The notes: generated by a model from the letters alone, not told the origin. A stretch of DNA of 64,000 nt from Neobacillus cucumis (GCF_002860255.1 NZ_PGVE01000064.1:1-64000), one strand, 5' to 3'; counted from the first letter of the stretch, positions 16,063 through 24,834 are shown. Program-made: numbers and translations.

Positions 16063-17643
16063 TTATTCATGCTGGTCCATTGGGTTATATAGCTTAATGG
16101 CAGTATTTTTTTCTTGGAACCATCTTAATGCAAAGTCATTTTCGAATAAAAAGACATAATTATCATATCGATCCTTTACCAGCAGGCTTCTTGAGCTCGA
16201 TAAATTTTCATCGACTGCCTCATTTTCAACCCATCTTGCAATTTTCGAACCCATACGCTCCATTAATACCTCAGCATTGTACTCATTTCTCATCCGATGC
16301 TCGAATACTTCAAACTGAAGCTGACCTACTGCACCTAAAATATATTCTTCCATCCTAACAGACTTAAAGAGCTGAATTGCTCCTTCCTGAACAAGCTGTT
16401 GAATTCCTTTATAAAAGGACTTTTGCTTCATAACGTTCTTGGCCGAAACCTTCACATATAATTCAGGAGTAAACTGTGGCAGACGTTCATATTGGAAGTC
16501 ATCTTTCCCAGTGGTTATTGTATCACCAATTTGGTAAGTACCGGTGTCATATAATCCAATAATATCACCACTTACAGCCTCTTCGACTGTATTTCGTTCT
16601 TCTGCCATAAAGGAAGTAGACTGAGACAGCTTTAATTGTTTTCCTAAGCGTGGAATATTAACTGTCATCCCACGTTCAAACTTACCAGAACAAACACGTA
16701 CAAAGGCAATCCTGTCACGGTGAGCTGGATTCATATTCGCTTGTATTTTAAAAACAAATCCTGAAAATTGCTCTGATAATGGATCGATTTCACCCACAGA
16801 TGAATTGCGTGCTTTTGGCGGAGGTGCAAATTCCAGGTAAGACTCTAAAAATGTCTGAACACCAAAGTTTGTTAATGCACTGCCGAAGAATACGGGAATT
16901 AACGTTCCGTTTGCAATTTTTTCTGCCGAGAACTCATTCCCAGCTTCATTTAGCAATAATATTTCTTCAAGAGTCTGGTCATAAAGTCCAGACGTTTTCA
17001 AAGGATGCTCCCCTTCTATTTCACCATCATCATTTAAAGGAATAAATCGATCCTCATCATTTACACGGAATTGTTCCACCCGTTTATGAAAACGGTCATA
17101 AATACCTAAGAATTCTTTTCCCATTCCAATCGGCCAGTTCATTGGATAAGATTCAATTCCTAATACTTCTTCTAGTTCAGCAAGAAGTTCAAGGGGTGCC
17201 TTCCCTTGACGGTCCAACTTATTCATAAATGTAAATATTGGAATACCGCGCATACGGCAAACTTTAAAAAGCTTAAGGGTTTGCTCCTCAATACCCTTTG
17301 CTGAGTCAATAATCATTACTGCACTGTCAACGGCCATTAGTGTTCGATAAGTATCTTCACTGAAATCCTGGTGACCTGGTGTATCAAGTATATTAACCCG
17401 GAATCCATCATAGTCAAATTGCATCACACTGGATGTAACAGAAATCCCACGTTGCTTTTCGATTTCCATCCAGTCACTAGTGGCAAATTTCCCTGTTTTT
17501 TTCGCTTTAACCGTTCCAGCGTCTCTTATAGCGCCGCCAAATAATAGTAATTTTTCTGTTAATGTTGTTTTACCGGCATCCGGGTGTGAAATAATCGCAA
17601 ATGTCCGGCGTGACAATACATCTTCTTTAAAATTGTTACCCAT
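16063..17643 (-). CDS. prfC: peptide chain release factor 3
   Basis: 526-residue translational GTPase that removes RF1/RF2 from ribosomes after termination. G1 is [16 protein letters not shown], the switch region [17 protein letters not shown]3 [16 protein letters not shown] and G4 [10 protein letters not shown]. Length and the C-terminal RF3 domain ([15 protein letters not shown]) are normal. ATG follows AGAGAGGAAG. Monocistronic. Confidence 0.95.
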   Translation of the reverse strand: MGNNFKEDVLSRRTFAIISHPDAGKTTLTEKLLLFGGAIRDAGTVKAKKTGKFATSDWMEIEKQRGISVTSSVMQFDYDGFRVNILDTPGHQDFSEDTYRTLMAVDSAVMIIDSAKGIEEQTLKLFKVCRMRGIPIFTFMNKLDRQGKAPLELLAELEEVLGIESYPMNWPIGMGKEFLGIYDRFHKRVEQFRVNDEDRFIPLNDDGEIEGEHPLKTSGLYDQTLEEILLLNEAGNEFSAEKIANGTLIPVFFGSALTNFGVQTFLESYLEFAPPPKARNSSVGEIDPLSEQFSGFVFKIQANMNPAHRDRIAFVRVCSGKFERGMTVNIPRLGKQLKLSQSTSFMAEERNTVEEAVSGDIIGLYDTGTYQIGDTITTGKDDFQYERLPQFTPELYVKVSAKNVMKQKSFYKGIQQLVQEGAIQLFKSVRMEEYILGAVGQLQFEVFEHRMRNEYNAEVLMERMGSKIARWVENEAVDENLSSSRSLLVKDRYDNYVFLFENDFALRWFQEKNTAIKLYNPMDQHE

Positions 17644-17728
17644 CTTGTCTTCCTCTCTTTGACAAAGAAGTCAAACTTCCTCTAAATAAGGTCTTTTCCA
17701 TCCACATTGGATTAAGGAACAGATAAGC

Positions 17729-17752
17729 AATTAGGCAAATTGCGCCTAATTA
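17729..17752. repeat. orphan inverted repeat upstream of prfC
   Basis: ATTAGGC and GCCTAAT arms (extended to nine bases with wobble ends) around a short loop, about 90 bp upstream of the prfC start and 160 bp upstream of the divergent 84-residue gene. No T-run follows directly, so it is not a standard terminator; it could be an operator. Confidence 0.4.
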
Positions 17753-17909
17753 GCAAGAATTTTTTTATCCATAACTTCAATCTTATCTCGCAAACGCCAA
17801 CTTTGCAATATACCAAATTGTTTACCAATGATTTTTCTTTTATCATGAAGGTGAAAGGAATATAATGAAAATAAAAAAGATCTAAATTCCTAGGGAGGAA
17901 CTTTATATA

Positions 17910-18164
17910 ATGCAGCCAGTTGATCAACAAACATTAAACTTATTACATAAAGCTTTTGAAATCGTTCTTGAACAAAATAACATTACCTATAATAAGATTG
18001 GTATTGCTGAAGAGGGCGATCAGCTGTTATTTTTGTATGAAACAAAAGATGAAAAGGTTCATGTCTTTAAATGGAGCAAGCAAGCATCTATTGGTATGAG
18101 CATAGGAACACTGGCACAAAGCGTGCTTATGCCAATTATTCCACAGCTCCGCTTATTATCATAA
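17910..18164 (+). CDS. small hypothetical protein (84 aa)
   Basis: ATG with a strong TAGGGAGGA site. The sequence begins MQPVDQQTLNLLHKAFEIVL, then has alternating charged and hydrophobic strands (NKIGIAEEGDQLLFLYETKDEKVHVFKW). The C-terminus (SIGMSIGTLAQSVLMPIIPQ) is hydrophobic enough to be a membrane-associating helix. I do not recognise a family. A terminator-like hairpin separates it from the ftsH-like gene. Confidence 0.6.
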   Translation: MQPVDQQTLNLLHKAFEIVLEQNNITYNKIGIAEEGDQLLFLYETKDEKVHVFKWSKQASIGMSIGTLAQSVLMPIIPQLRLLS

Positions 18165-18171
18165 AAGCCTC

Positions 18172-18210
18172 GTACACACGATCCTATTCAGGGGAGTGTG
18201 TTTTTTTAAA
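18172..18210 (+). terminator. terminator after the 84-residue gene
   Basis: ACACAC and GTGTGT arms with a CC/GG extension, followed by a run of seven T on the + strand. Confidence 0.65.
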
Positions 18211-18317
18211 AACAACTTTTTCAAAAAAAATTCTTTCTTCCACCGATTCCCACATCCATTTTTCTGGAAGTTCAATTATAATAGTTTATATAACTCTGTT
18301 AGAGGAGATGAAGAGAA

Positions 18318-20054
18318 TTGAATGAAAGTAAAAAGATAGTTTCAAAGTTTATTCCGCTGGTTACAGCGCTTATTATAGTTATAGCAGGTATTGTTTGGTA
18401 CATCCAAACTTCTCATAATGAAATTGCGATTCCATTCTCTTCCGTTGAGAAAACCATTCAGGCGCAAAACGGAAAAGTTATTACGCTGACTGAACATGCT
18501 GATGGAAGCTTATATATGAAGGCAGGCCAAACCGAATATGTATCCCATATTCCTCCAAATAGCCAAGTGATTGAAAAGCTTGTCGAAAAGTACAATATTG
18601 ATTACTCCTATACTACAAGCAGCCGTTATGGCAAGTGGATAATGGGCGGCGTGCTTGTTTTACTTGCTGGAGCAGCTATTGCCCTACAAAAAACAAAGGG
18701 CGGCTTCGGCCTCCATAATTCCATGAAAAACAGTGTCGCAAAATCAAGACCCCTCCCATCTATTTCATTAGATGATGTAGGTGGACTTGGAGAAGAAATG
18801 AAAGAGGAGATCTTACAAACATTATCTACCCTAAAAGAACCGGAGCGGGCCATCAAGCTTGGTATTAAGCCTCCAAAAGGGATTCTTTTATACGGGCCGC
18901 CAGGAACCGGTAAAACATTATTAGCTCAAGCTATTGCACGAGAATTAAATGCTGCTTTTTTCTCTGCTAGCGGTTCTGCATTTAATGAACTGTTTGTCGG
19001 GGTTGGAGCAAGTCGTGTTCGTTCCTTATTTCAAGCAGCTCGTAAACAAGCACCCGCTGTTATCTTTATTGATGAAGTAGATGCACTTGCAGGTAAACGT
19101 AAAGCCCATGGTGGTGAAGAAGCAGAAAAAACTTTAACTGAACTTCTGGTTCAGCTTGACGGCGGCCATTCTAATGAAGGTATTTTGTTTATTGCCGCGA
19201 CAAATAGAAAAGACATGCTTGATGATGCATTCCTTCGTCCTGGACGAATTGACTTCTCCTTCCATGTATCACTACCTGATACGAAAGGAAGAAGAGAAAT
19301 CATCGAGATCCATACGAAAGGAAAAGCTCTTGCAGAAGATGTGTTTGCAACTCTTGATGACTTGGCAGAAAGTACCTCCGGATTTTCAGGAGCAGAGCTT
19401 CAGTCTCTTTTTGAAACAGCCTCTAGACGAGCCGTTAGAAATGGACAAGATATGATCACTAAGAAGGACCTTGATTATGCTCTTGACAGAACAATATTAG
19501 GAAGCACGTCCCGTTCTCTAAAGGATCTTGAAACAAAACGCAGAGTGGCTATCCATGAAGCCGGTCATGCGATCGTAGCCTCTTTAACCAAACCAGGGTC
19601 AGTTAGAAAAGCGACGATTATCCCTCGGGGTGAGGCCCTGGGTTATGTAGCACCGATTCCGAAAGAGCTGCATTTATCCACAACCAGTGACCTGCTTGAT
19701 CGTGTTGCAATGGTACTAGCCGGTGGTGTGGCAGAAAGAATGTACCTTGGTGAACATAGCATCGGGGTTAGCGGCGACGTTCAGCAAGCAAAACAACTTA
19801 TTGAGCAAATGGTCGACACTGGTATGCTGCAAGATGGGTTTACACTTACTTTTAACAAACAAGATAAAGAGATCAAGATGCAGGAACTGTTTGTAAATGG
19901 AATAGAAAAAGCAGAAACTTTGATTAAGAACCATCAACATCAGTATCAACAATTAGTTGATGCATTATTAAAGAAAGAAACATTAGAAGGATCTGAAGTG
20001 GAAGAAATTGTTTCAGTTGCATCAAATAGCGCGGAACAACTCGTCTTAGCCTAG
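18318..20054 (+). CDS. FtsH-family membrane AAA metalloprotease (short paralogue)
   Basis: 578 residues, ATP-dependent zinc protease of the inner membrane. Two transmembrane helices at about 13-29 and 108-124 enclose a small extracytoplasmic domain. Walker A is GPPGTGKT (193-200), the pore loop FVGVGA, Walker B VIFIDEVDAL (248-257), the second region of homology TNRKDMLDDAFLRPGRID, and the zinc site HEAGH (413-417) with a downstream Asp in SGDVQQA. All catalytic elements are intact. It is about 60 residues shorter than canonical FtsH and lies outside the usual hpt-ftsH context, so it is likely an additional FtsH. TTG start preceded by AGAGGAG. Monocistronic. Confidence 0.85.
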   Translation: MNESKKIVSKFIPLVTALIIVIAGIVWYIQTSHNEIAIPFSSVEKTIQAQNGKVITLTEHADGSLYMKAGQTEYVSHIPPNSQVIEKLVEKYNIDYSYTTSSRYGKWIMGGVLVLLAGAAIALQKTKGGFGLHNSMKNSVAKSRPLPSISLDDVGGLGEEMKEEILQTLSTLKEPERAIKLGIKPPKGILLYGPPGTGKTLLAQAIARELNAAFFSASGSAFNELFVGVGASRVRSLFQAARKQAPAVIFIDEVDALAGKRKAHGGEEAEKTLTELLVQLDGGHSNEGILFIAATNRKDMLDDAFLRPGRIDFSFHVSLPDTKGRREIIEIHTKGKALAEDVFATLDDLAESTSGFSGAELQSLFETASRRAVRNGQDMITKKDLDYALDRTILGSTSRSLKDLETKRRVAIHEAGHAIVASLTKPGSVRKATIIPRGEALGYVAPIPKELHLSTTSDLLDRVAMVLAGGVAERMYLGEHSIGVSGDVQQAKQLIEQMVDTGMLQDGFTLTFNKQDKEIKMQELFVNGIEKAETLIKNHQHQYQQLVDALLKKETLEGSEVEEIVSVASNSAEQLVLA

Positions 20055-20089
20055 AAAAACCAGGTGCACTCACTGCACCTGGTTTTTCT
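20053..20089 (+). terminator. terminator of the ftsH-like gene
   Basis: AGAAAAACCAGGTGCA and TGCACCTGGTTTTTCT with a five-base loop: a near-perfect 16-bp stem. Confidence 0.9.
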
Positions 20090-20172
20090 ATTGTGATATT
20101 AGGGTAAATATCTAATGAATTCTTATTTTGGTGGTAAACTAAGCTTGAATTCCGTTAAAGGACGTGAACCCT

Positions 20173-20595
20173 ATGTACAACAATAATAAATTACTTGAAA
20201 AAGAGCAGCATAAATATATAAATAAGGCCAAGGAATTCATCGGGAATCCTCAAAAAATAAAAGATTTACTCCAAAATGTAGTCAGCAAAGCAACAGTAAG
20301 GAAAGGCCATCTCGGGGATGCCTGGGAAAAGCTGCAGTTATTTGTTGATTTAGTTAAAGCTTACACTAAAGGCGAGTATAAGAATGTTCATCCTAGTACC
20401 ATCGTTACCATTATTGGCGCCCTGCTGTATTTTGTTTCCCCGTTTGATCTAATACCTGATTTTATTATTGGGCTTGGCATTTTTGATGATGCTGCTGTGA
20501 TAGGTTTTACATTAAAGAAATTATCAAAAGAACTTAATGAATTTGAGAAATGGAAAAATAATAAACAGATTACACTAGATAACCCGCTGGATTAA
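20173..20595 (+). CDS. YkvA family (DUF1232) membrane protein
   Basis: About 140 residues. The family core is LLYFVSPFDLIPDFIIGLGIFDDAAVIGF at roughly 88-116, a hydrophobic hairpin with the conserved PxDLIPDxI pattern. The N-terminal 70 residues are charged and helical. ATG at 20173 is preferred over the upstream GTG (20164) because AAAGGA is ten bases before the ATG. Family function is unknown. A short stem at the 3' end may terminate transcription. Confidence 0.8.
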   Translation: MYNNNKLLEKEQHKYINKAKEFIGNPQKIKDLLQNVVSKATVRKGHLGDAWEKLQLFVDLVKAYTKGEYKNVHPSTIVTIIGALLYFVSPFDLIPDFIIGLGIFDDAAVIGFTLKKLSKELNEFEKWKNNKQITLDNPLD

Positions 20596-20607
20596 CCAAG
20601 CGGGTTC
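20581..20607 (+). terminator. weak terminator-like hairpin after the YkvA gene
   Basis: AACCCGCTGG and CCAAGCGGGTT arms; stable stem but no following T-run, so termination is uncertain. Confidence 0.4.
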
Positions 20608-20706
20608 CCTAGTTACATATCCAATTAACACTCGAAGTACCTTAGTCACTATGATACAGGCTATCCGCTGCCTAATCACCACTGTTTAAGGCACTTTAAG
20701 TCAAGA

Positions 20707-20841
20707 CTACCATCTAAAGCAAGCAGCACCTACAATAATTAATAGGATAAATAATACGACGATTAACGCAAATCCGCCGCCAAATCCACATCCATAGCCA
20801 CAGCCACCGTAGCCGTAACCACCATATCCATATCCAAACAT
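20707..20841 (-). CDS. YjcZ family sporulation miniprotein (44 aa)
   Basis: Glycine/tyrosine-rich N-terminus ([12 protein letters not shown]) followed by [20 protein letters not shown], the hydrophobic segment that defines the YjcZ family. ATG behind GGGAGGA. Family members are made during sporulation and are often annotated only as hypothetical because of their size. Tandem with a second copy 20 bp upstream. Confidence 0.9.
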   Translation of the reverse strand: MFGYGYGGYGYGGCGYGCGFGGGFALIVVLFILLIIVGAACFRW

Positions 20842-20861
20842 TTTAGTTCCTCCCTTTTATA

Positions 20862-20966
20862 TTAATACCAAGGTCGACACCAAGAAGCTCCAATAATAAT
20901 TAATAAAATGAATAAAACGACTAGCAGGGCAAATCCGCCGCCATAGCCACCTACTGCACCAGACAT
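20862..20966 (-). CDS. YjcZ family sporulation miniprotein (34 aa)
   Basis: Sequence MSGAVGGYGGGFALLVVLF then LLIIIGASW: the same family as the neighbouring gene, with a shorter glycine-rich head. ATG preceded by GGAGGTAATGTAA. Paired with the 44-residue gene in one probable transcript. Confidence 0.88.
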   Translation of the reverse strand: MSGAVGGYGGGFALLVVLFILLIIIGASWCRPWY

Positions 20967-21199
20967 TTACATTACCTCCTTTATCGATTTCCATATATCC
21001 TATTCACCTAGTTATCGATGTGCGATAGACAAATATCCATATTAGGCTTATTGAATAAGCCCATTATTTTTACATATCCTTGTTTCCATTCCATATATTT
21101 GTCCATAAATATAATTAAAATCTCTAGACAAATACACAGTTGACAATTAGCTTTGATTTTCTTACCATGTTCACAATAAGGCAACGGGGGTATATCGTT

Positions 21200-22015
21200 T
21201 TGAAATTTCCTAAAACCATTTTGAGATCGATTTATACATCGTTCATACGAAAAGAAATAGGAACAAAATGCGCTTACCAACATCATTCTCCAATAAAAAT
21301 CGGCCACCGAGGAGCTGCCGGATACAGCCCTGAAAACACCTTTGCTTCCTTTCATAAAGCGCTGCTTTTGGGTGTCGATTATCTTGAATTGGATGTCCAA
21401 ATGACAAAAGATAGTGAGTTGGTCGTCATTCATGATGCTACTGTCAATCGAACGACAAATGGAAAAGGAAAAGTACGGGATTTTACACTTAAAGAAATTC
21501 AAACACTGGATGCAGGAAGCTGGTTTGATCCCAAATTTTGCGGTGAAAAAGTCCCTTCATTTTGTGAGGTTTTAGACGAGTTTGCTGGTAAGGTCGGAAT
21601 ATTATTGGAAATTAAAAATCCTAACCTATACCCAGGGATTGAAGAAAAAATAGCAGATGAACTAATAAAAAGAGACCTTACTCATCATGAAGGTCCCCAA
21701 GTGATTGTACAATCATTTGATCAGCAATGTTTAAAACGATTTCATCAATTAATACCTTCCATCCAAATAGGAGTATTACTAAAAAAAATCACTGGAAAAG
21801 GAATTTCTACTAAAGAATTACTTTCCTTTTCAAGCTACGTCTCATTTGTGAACCCTAAAATAACGATGGTAAACCAAAGGCTTATTAGCAAAATTCATCA
21901 ACATGGGTTTAAAACTTTTATATGGACGGTCCGAAGAAGGAACGAAGTAAATCTTCTGAAACATTTACGTGTAGAAGGGATCATTAGTGACTATCCGGAT
22001 TTTCTTAAAGATTAG
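21200..22015 (+). CDS. glycerophosphodiester phosphodiesterase
   Basis: About 271 residues of GDPD-family TIM barrel, hydrolysing glycerophosphodiesters to glycerol-3-phosphate and an alcohol. The catalytic opening is IGHRGAAGYSPENTFASF, followed by YLELDVQMTKDSELVVIHD and the ending EGIISDYPDFL; all metal and acid/base residues (HR, E-N, E-D, HD) are visible. I place the start at TTG 21200, nine bases after GGGGG; the frame is open to 21140 but lacks a site there. The N-terminus has no clear signal peptide. A 98-bp repeat element begins directly at the stop codon. Confidence 0.85.
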   Translation: MKFPKTILRSIYTSFIRKEIGTKCAYQHHSPIKIGHRGAAGYSPENTFASFHKALLLGVDYLELDVQMTKDSELVVIHDATVNRTTNGKGKVRDFTLKEIQTLDAGSWFDPKFCGEKVPSFCEVLDEFAGKVGILLEIKNPNLYPGIEEKIADELIKRDLTHHEGPQVIVQSFDQQCLKRFHQLIPSIQIGVLLKKITGKGISTKELLSFSSYVSFVNPKITMVNQRLISKIHQHGFKTFIWTVRRRNEVNLLKHLRVEGIISDYPDFLKD

Positions 22016-22112
22016 GCTGTGTTAGACTTGGATGTTGACTTCCACTCCAGGCGCTTCGCTTTCCGCTCCAATCAACAACGTTACAAAATCAACAATTACC
22101 TTTAACACAGCC
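22015..22112. repeat. 98-bp element with 10-bp terminal inverted repeats (MITE-like)
   Basis: GGCTGTGTTA at 22015-22024 and TAACACAGCC at 22103-22112 are perfect inverted ends. The interior contains ACTTGGATGTTG and GGCGCTTCGCTTT, of which a second, reverse-oriented and apparently partial copy lies at about 43296-43345. It abuts the stop codon of the phosphodiesterase gene. There is no transposase, so any mobility would be non-autonomous. Confidence 0.6.
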
Positions 22113-22120
22113 AAAGATTA

Positions 22121-22153
22121 AAAAGGACAGCTCCCAAAAAGAGCTGCCCTTTC
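22121..22153 (-). terminator. terminator of the CwlO-like gene
   Basis: AAAGGACAGCTC pairs with GAGCTGCCCTTT with one mismatch; the minus strand ends in CTTTTTAAT. Confidence 0.75.
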
Positions 22154-22171
22154 TATGATTATATGAATGTT

Positions 22172-23365
22172 CTAGTTATCAATTATTCTCATCACTCGTC
22201 CATTAAACTTTTGTAAATAGTAGCCATGTGTCAAATCCGCAATCGCAATGCCTGTTCTACTCTGGGATCCAATGAATAGACCACCACCGAGATAAATTCC
22301 CACATGCCCATCAATTTTATAAGTATCAAAGAAGACAAGATCACCAGGCCGTGCTTCACCAAACGTGACCCTTTTGCCTGTATTTTTCAATAAATCCGTA
22401 TGGGCCCCCACTTTAATGCCAGCTTGTGCAAAAGCCCATGCAACAAAACCTGAACAATCAAACCTTCCATGTTCAACGTCATAGTCATTTCTCCCACCCC
22501 CAAAAACATAGACAGAATTTCCAATATACTTTTCTCCAGCTTGAATGACAGTGTTAATTGCTGCATTTGAGGTTGTTGGGATGATTACATTTAATGGAGC
22601 TGAATTTGAGGTAGTCGAAGTGGGAGTCGAAGTGTTCAGTTCTGCCTCTTTCGTTGCAAGCGTCAAATCTTTCTCCTGCAACACCGCCTTATGAGAGAGT
22701 TTTTGTTTTTCTATTTGTTTTAATTCTTCTTTTAAGGCATCGTTTTCTTCTTTTTGCTCTAAAATTTGTGCCTGCATGCCTTCAAGCTCTATTTTCATTT
22801 CTTTTAAATCTCTTAGCCTTTTTTCTACAGAAGCTTGTTTTAAAATAGCAGTATTCTGGTCCTCTTCATATTGTTTAACTAAGTCTTGGTCAGCTTGAAC
22901 TATCGCAGCCACTGCATGAAGTCGCCCAACAAAGTCATCAAAGCTTGAGGAGCCCAAAATCACATCAATATATTTAACTTTTCCCCCATTTTCTTGTAAG
23001 GTTACGGCACGTTTTTTAAGTATTTTGTTTCGTTTATTAATTCTATCCTGTATGACGTTTATTTCCCGCTCTAGTCCAAATACTTCCTTTTCTGATGCCT
23101 GAACTTTTAATTCAGTTTGAGCAATCATGTTGTTATTATCAATAATGGCTTGTTCTACTCTTTCGATTTGCTCAGTTAGTTTAGTTATTTCATCTTGGAC
23201 TTGTATGATTTCCTGATCTGCTTTTAATATCTCGGACTGAATTCCTGCACGCTGCTCTTGAACTCCCTTAGTATTAATTGTTTCCGCTTGAACAGCCGGA
23301 AGGGAAAAAATCATGCCAGCCACCCATATGATTGAAGTACTTATTGCAGTAAATCTCTTTTTCAT
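22172..23365 (-). CDS. secreted peptidoglycan DL-endopeptidase, CwlO-like (coiled coil + NlpC/P60)
   Basis: 397 residues. A signal peptide covers about 1-27 (MKKRFTAISTSIIWVAGMIF, cleavage after VQA). A long coiled coil spans about 30-245, with the PcsB/CwlO-like stretch LGSSSFDDFVGRLHAV. A Ser/Thr linker follows, then a C-terminal NlpC/P60 domain with Cys in RFDCSGFVAWAF and His in DGHVGIYLGGG. This is the architecture of CwlO, the elongation hydrolase activated by FtsEX. A WalR-box-like element and -10 are found about 180 bp upstream, in line with WalRK control of such genes. No adjacent ftsEX. Confidence 0.87.
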   Translation of the reverse strand: MKKRFTAISTSIIWVAGMIFSLPAVQAETINTKGVQEQRAGIQSEILKADQEIIQVQDEITKLTEQIERVEQAIIDNNNMIAQTELKVQASEKEVFGLEREINVIQDRINKRNKILKKRAVTLQENGGKVKYIDVILGSSSFDDFVGRLHAVAAIVQADQDLVKQYEEDQNTAILKQASVEKRLRDLKEMKIELEGMQAQILEQKEENDALKEELKQIEKQKLSHKAVLQEKDLTLATKEAELNTSTPTSTTSNSAPLNVIIPTTSNAAINTVIQAGEKYIGNSVYVFGGGRNDYDVEHGRFDCSGFVAWAFAQAGIKVGAHTDLLKNTGKRVTFGEARPGDLVFFDTYKIDGHVGIYLGGGLFIGSQSRTGIAIADLTHGYYLQKFNGRVMRIIDN

Positions 23366-23548
23366 TTATGTTCCCGCCTTCTTCAATTTTCAAATAGACT
23401 CAGTTTAATAAATCGACTCTTGAAGACTGTAGTGAATTTTCGAACAAATATGAAAAAATCTTATGTAGCGTGATTATGATTAAATTTTTATTATGCAAGT
23501 CTATCCACTCAATTACTCCCAATATTATCCTATTTTCTTCTAATTAGA

Positions 23549-23592
23549 AGTATAGCATCTCCGCGCATCTAATACGTTATAAAAATATTACA
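23549..23592 (-). promoter_or_regulatory. candidate WalR-activated promoter of the CwlO-like gene
   Basis: On the minus strand TGTAAT-ATTTT-TATAAC (23592-23576) matches the WalR box TGTWAH-N5-TGTWAH at 11 of 12 positions. A -10 TATACT is at 23554-23549 with no good -35. The predicted start near 23542 puts the box at about -42 and leaves a leader of about 177 nt. Confidence 0.5.
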
Positions 23593-23642
23593 TTTTTATT
23601 TCAAAACAAAATTTTAATAAATTGTTCAAATATATTTATGTA

Positions 23643-23696
23643 AATAAAAACCCACAATCTTCTATTTAAATAGGAAGAGATTGTGGGTTTTTATTT
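23643..23696 (-). terminator. terminator of phaQ-phaP
   Basis: AAATAAAAACCCACAATCT and AGATTGTGGGTTTTTATTT form a long stem; the minus strand continues in T-rich sequence. Confidence 0.9.
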
Positions 23697-23752
23697 GATA
23701 AAGGATATTATTGTAAAACAAGGCTGTTATTTCCCCTGTTTATCTTTGAAAA

Positions 23753-24328
23753 TCAGCGAGATTTTACGAGCTCATTAAAACTGTTTTTACTGCGCTCTAC
23801 TAGATCTAATTGTGTATTACGGGCTTTTTTTACATATTCCTTACGAACTTCCAACCAAGCATTTCTACTTCCACGGCTGTATGCTATACTGGATTCCGTG
23901 TTCTTTTCAAAACTGTCTTCCAATTGGTCGATAATATGGAAAAAGGAGCGAACTGGCGTTAACGCCAATTTTTCCATCTGTCCTGTTACTTCTTTAAATT
24001 GGGTTTTAAGCTCTTCACGGTCTTCTGAAGGGATGTCTTCCTTTACTTTTTCAAAATTAAATTGATTCATCATTTCAGAAACCATATCTTGGTTTGTCTT
24101 TTTTGCTTGCTCATATAAATTGGCAAGGGACTTACGGTACTGCTTATTAAAATTAATAACTTCCCTTACTGTGTTAATATAAGCATCCTCCCGATCTTCT
24201 CTAAGATGCCTTGCACGCTCACTTGCTTGTTCATATTGATTCCAAAATGTAGTAACAAATGAACTTACTGGTATCGATTCTACTACTTCTTCAGCAGGAA
24301 CCGTTTCATTTTTCTTCTGTACCATCAT
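23753..24328 (-). CDS. phaP: PhaP, Bacillus-type phasin (PHA granule-associated protein)
   Basis: 191-residue helical protein of the Bacillus megaterium PhaP type that coats polyhydroxyalkanoate granules. Recognisable parts are VSSFVTTFWNQYEQASERA, the FNKQYRKSLANLYEQAKK segment and LTPVRSFFHIIDQLEDS. No membrane segment. The ATG at 24328 follows AGGAGGAGG and lies inside the 3' end of phaQ (23-bp overlap), so the two are translated from one message. Control by PhaQ is expected. Confidence 0.9.
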   Translation of the reverse strand: MMVQKKNETVPAEEVVESIPVSSFVTTFWNQYEQASERARHLREDREDAYINTVREVINFNKQYRKSLANLYEQAKKTNQDMVSEMMNQFNFEKVKEDIPSEDREELKTQFKEVTGQMEKLALTPVRSFFHIIDQLEDSFEKNTESSIAYSRGSRNAWLEVRKEYVKKARNTQLDLVERSKNSFNELVKSR

Positions 24329-24743
24329 TTTTCCTCCTCCTAGTATTAGTAACTTTCTCTATTGGATCCTTCTTATGAAACGAAGGAATGTAGAGCTCCA
24401 GAAAACTAGAATACATCTTGAAGAATTGATCTAAGATGGACTGATACGTTTCAAGTTGGTTGGCGTATCCTTTTAAGTATGTAATCCCAGCTTTTGTAAT
24501 TGAATACCTTCTCTTTGCCGGCCCGCTGCCTGTTGTATCCCATTCAGATGAAACAAGTTCATCTTTTTCTAGTTGTCTTAACATTCGGTATAAATTTCCT
24601 TGATCAAGAGTCTTAAATCCGAATGCCTCCAACTTTTGGCTAAGTTCATAGCCATGAAGTGATACTTTGCTTAGAAGCAATAAAATAAATGGAAGTACAA
24701 AATTTTTAGATGGATTAACTGATTGGTTATCTTGGTTCACCAT
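24306..24743 (-). CDS. phaQ: PhaQ, PadR-type PHB-responsive repressor
   Basis: 145-residue PadR-family winged-helix protein: LLLLSKVSLHGYELSQKLE, LDQGNLYRMLRQLEKDELVSS and KRRYSITKAGITYL are the helix-turn-helix and wing. In B. megaterium PhaQ represses phaQP and is released by PHB itself. Start ATG with AGGTGAGGTGA upstream. Directly upstream is a sigma-A promoter whose -10 is flanked by two CACCTAT repeats, a likely operator. The divergent gene encodes an alpha/beta hydrolase. Confidence 0.9.
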   Translation of the reverse strand: MVNQDNQSVNPSKNFVLPFILLLLSKVSLHGYELSQKLEAFGFKTLDQGNLYRMLRQLEKDELVSSEWDTTGSGPAKRRYSITKAGITYLKGYANQLETYQSILDQFFKMYSSFLELYIPSFHKKDPIEKVTNTRRRKNDGTEEK

Positions 24744-24756
24744 ATCTTTATCACCT

Positions 24757-24796
24757 CACCTATATGTATTTTACACCTATGGGTTATATTTGGCAA
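24757..24796 (-). promoter_or_regulatory. phaQP promoter with flanking direct repeats
   Basis: Minus strand: -35 TTGCCA (24796-24791), 17-bp spacer, -10 TAAAAT (24773-24768). On the + strand CACCTAT occurs at 24757-24763 and 24774-24780, 17 bp apart, on either side of the -10. This is a plausible PhaQ autoregulatory operator. Confidence 0.55.
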
Positions 24797-24834
24797 TAAT
24801 AAAAATAAATATATATTAAATTGATATTTGGCTG

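Larger units (their letters stand above)
23366..23752. other. intergenic region upstream of the CwlO-like gene
   Basis: 387 bp. It contains, from right to left, the phaP terminator, the WalR-like promoter and a long untranslated leader. No ORF of note. Confidence 0.6.

Noticed and set aside
21008..21502. 164-codon open frame on the minus strand
   Set aside because: It lies antisense to the N-terminal part of the glycerophosphodiesterase, lacks a Shine-Dalgarno site and has an unstructured, cysteine-scattered composition.
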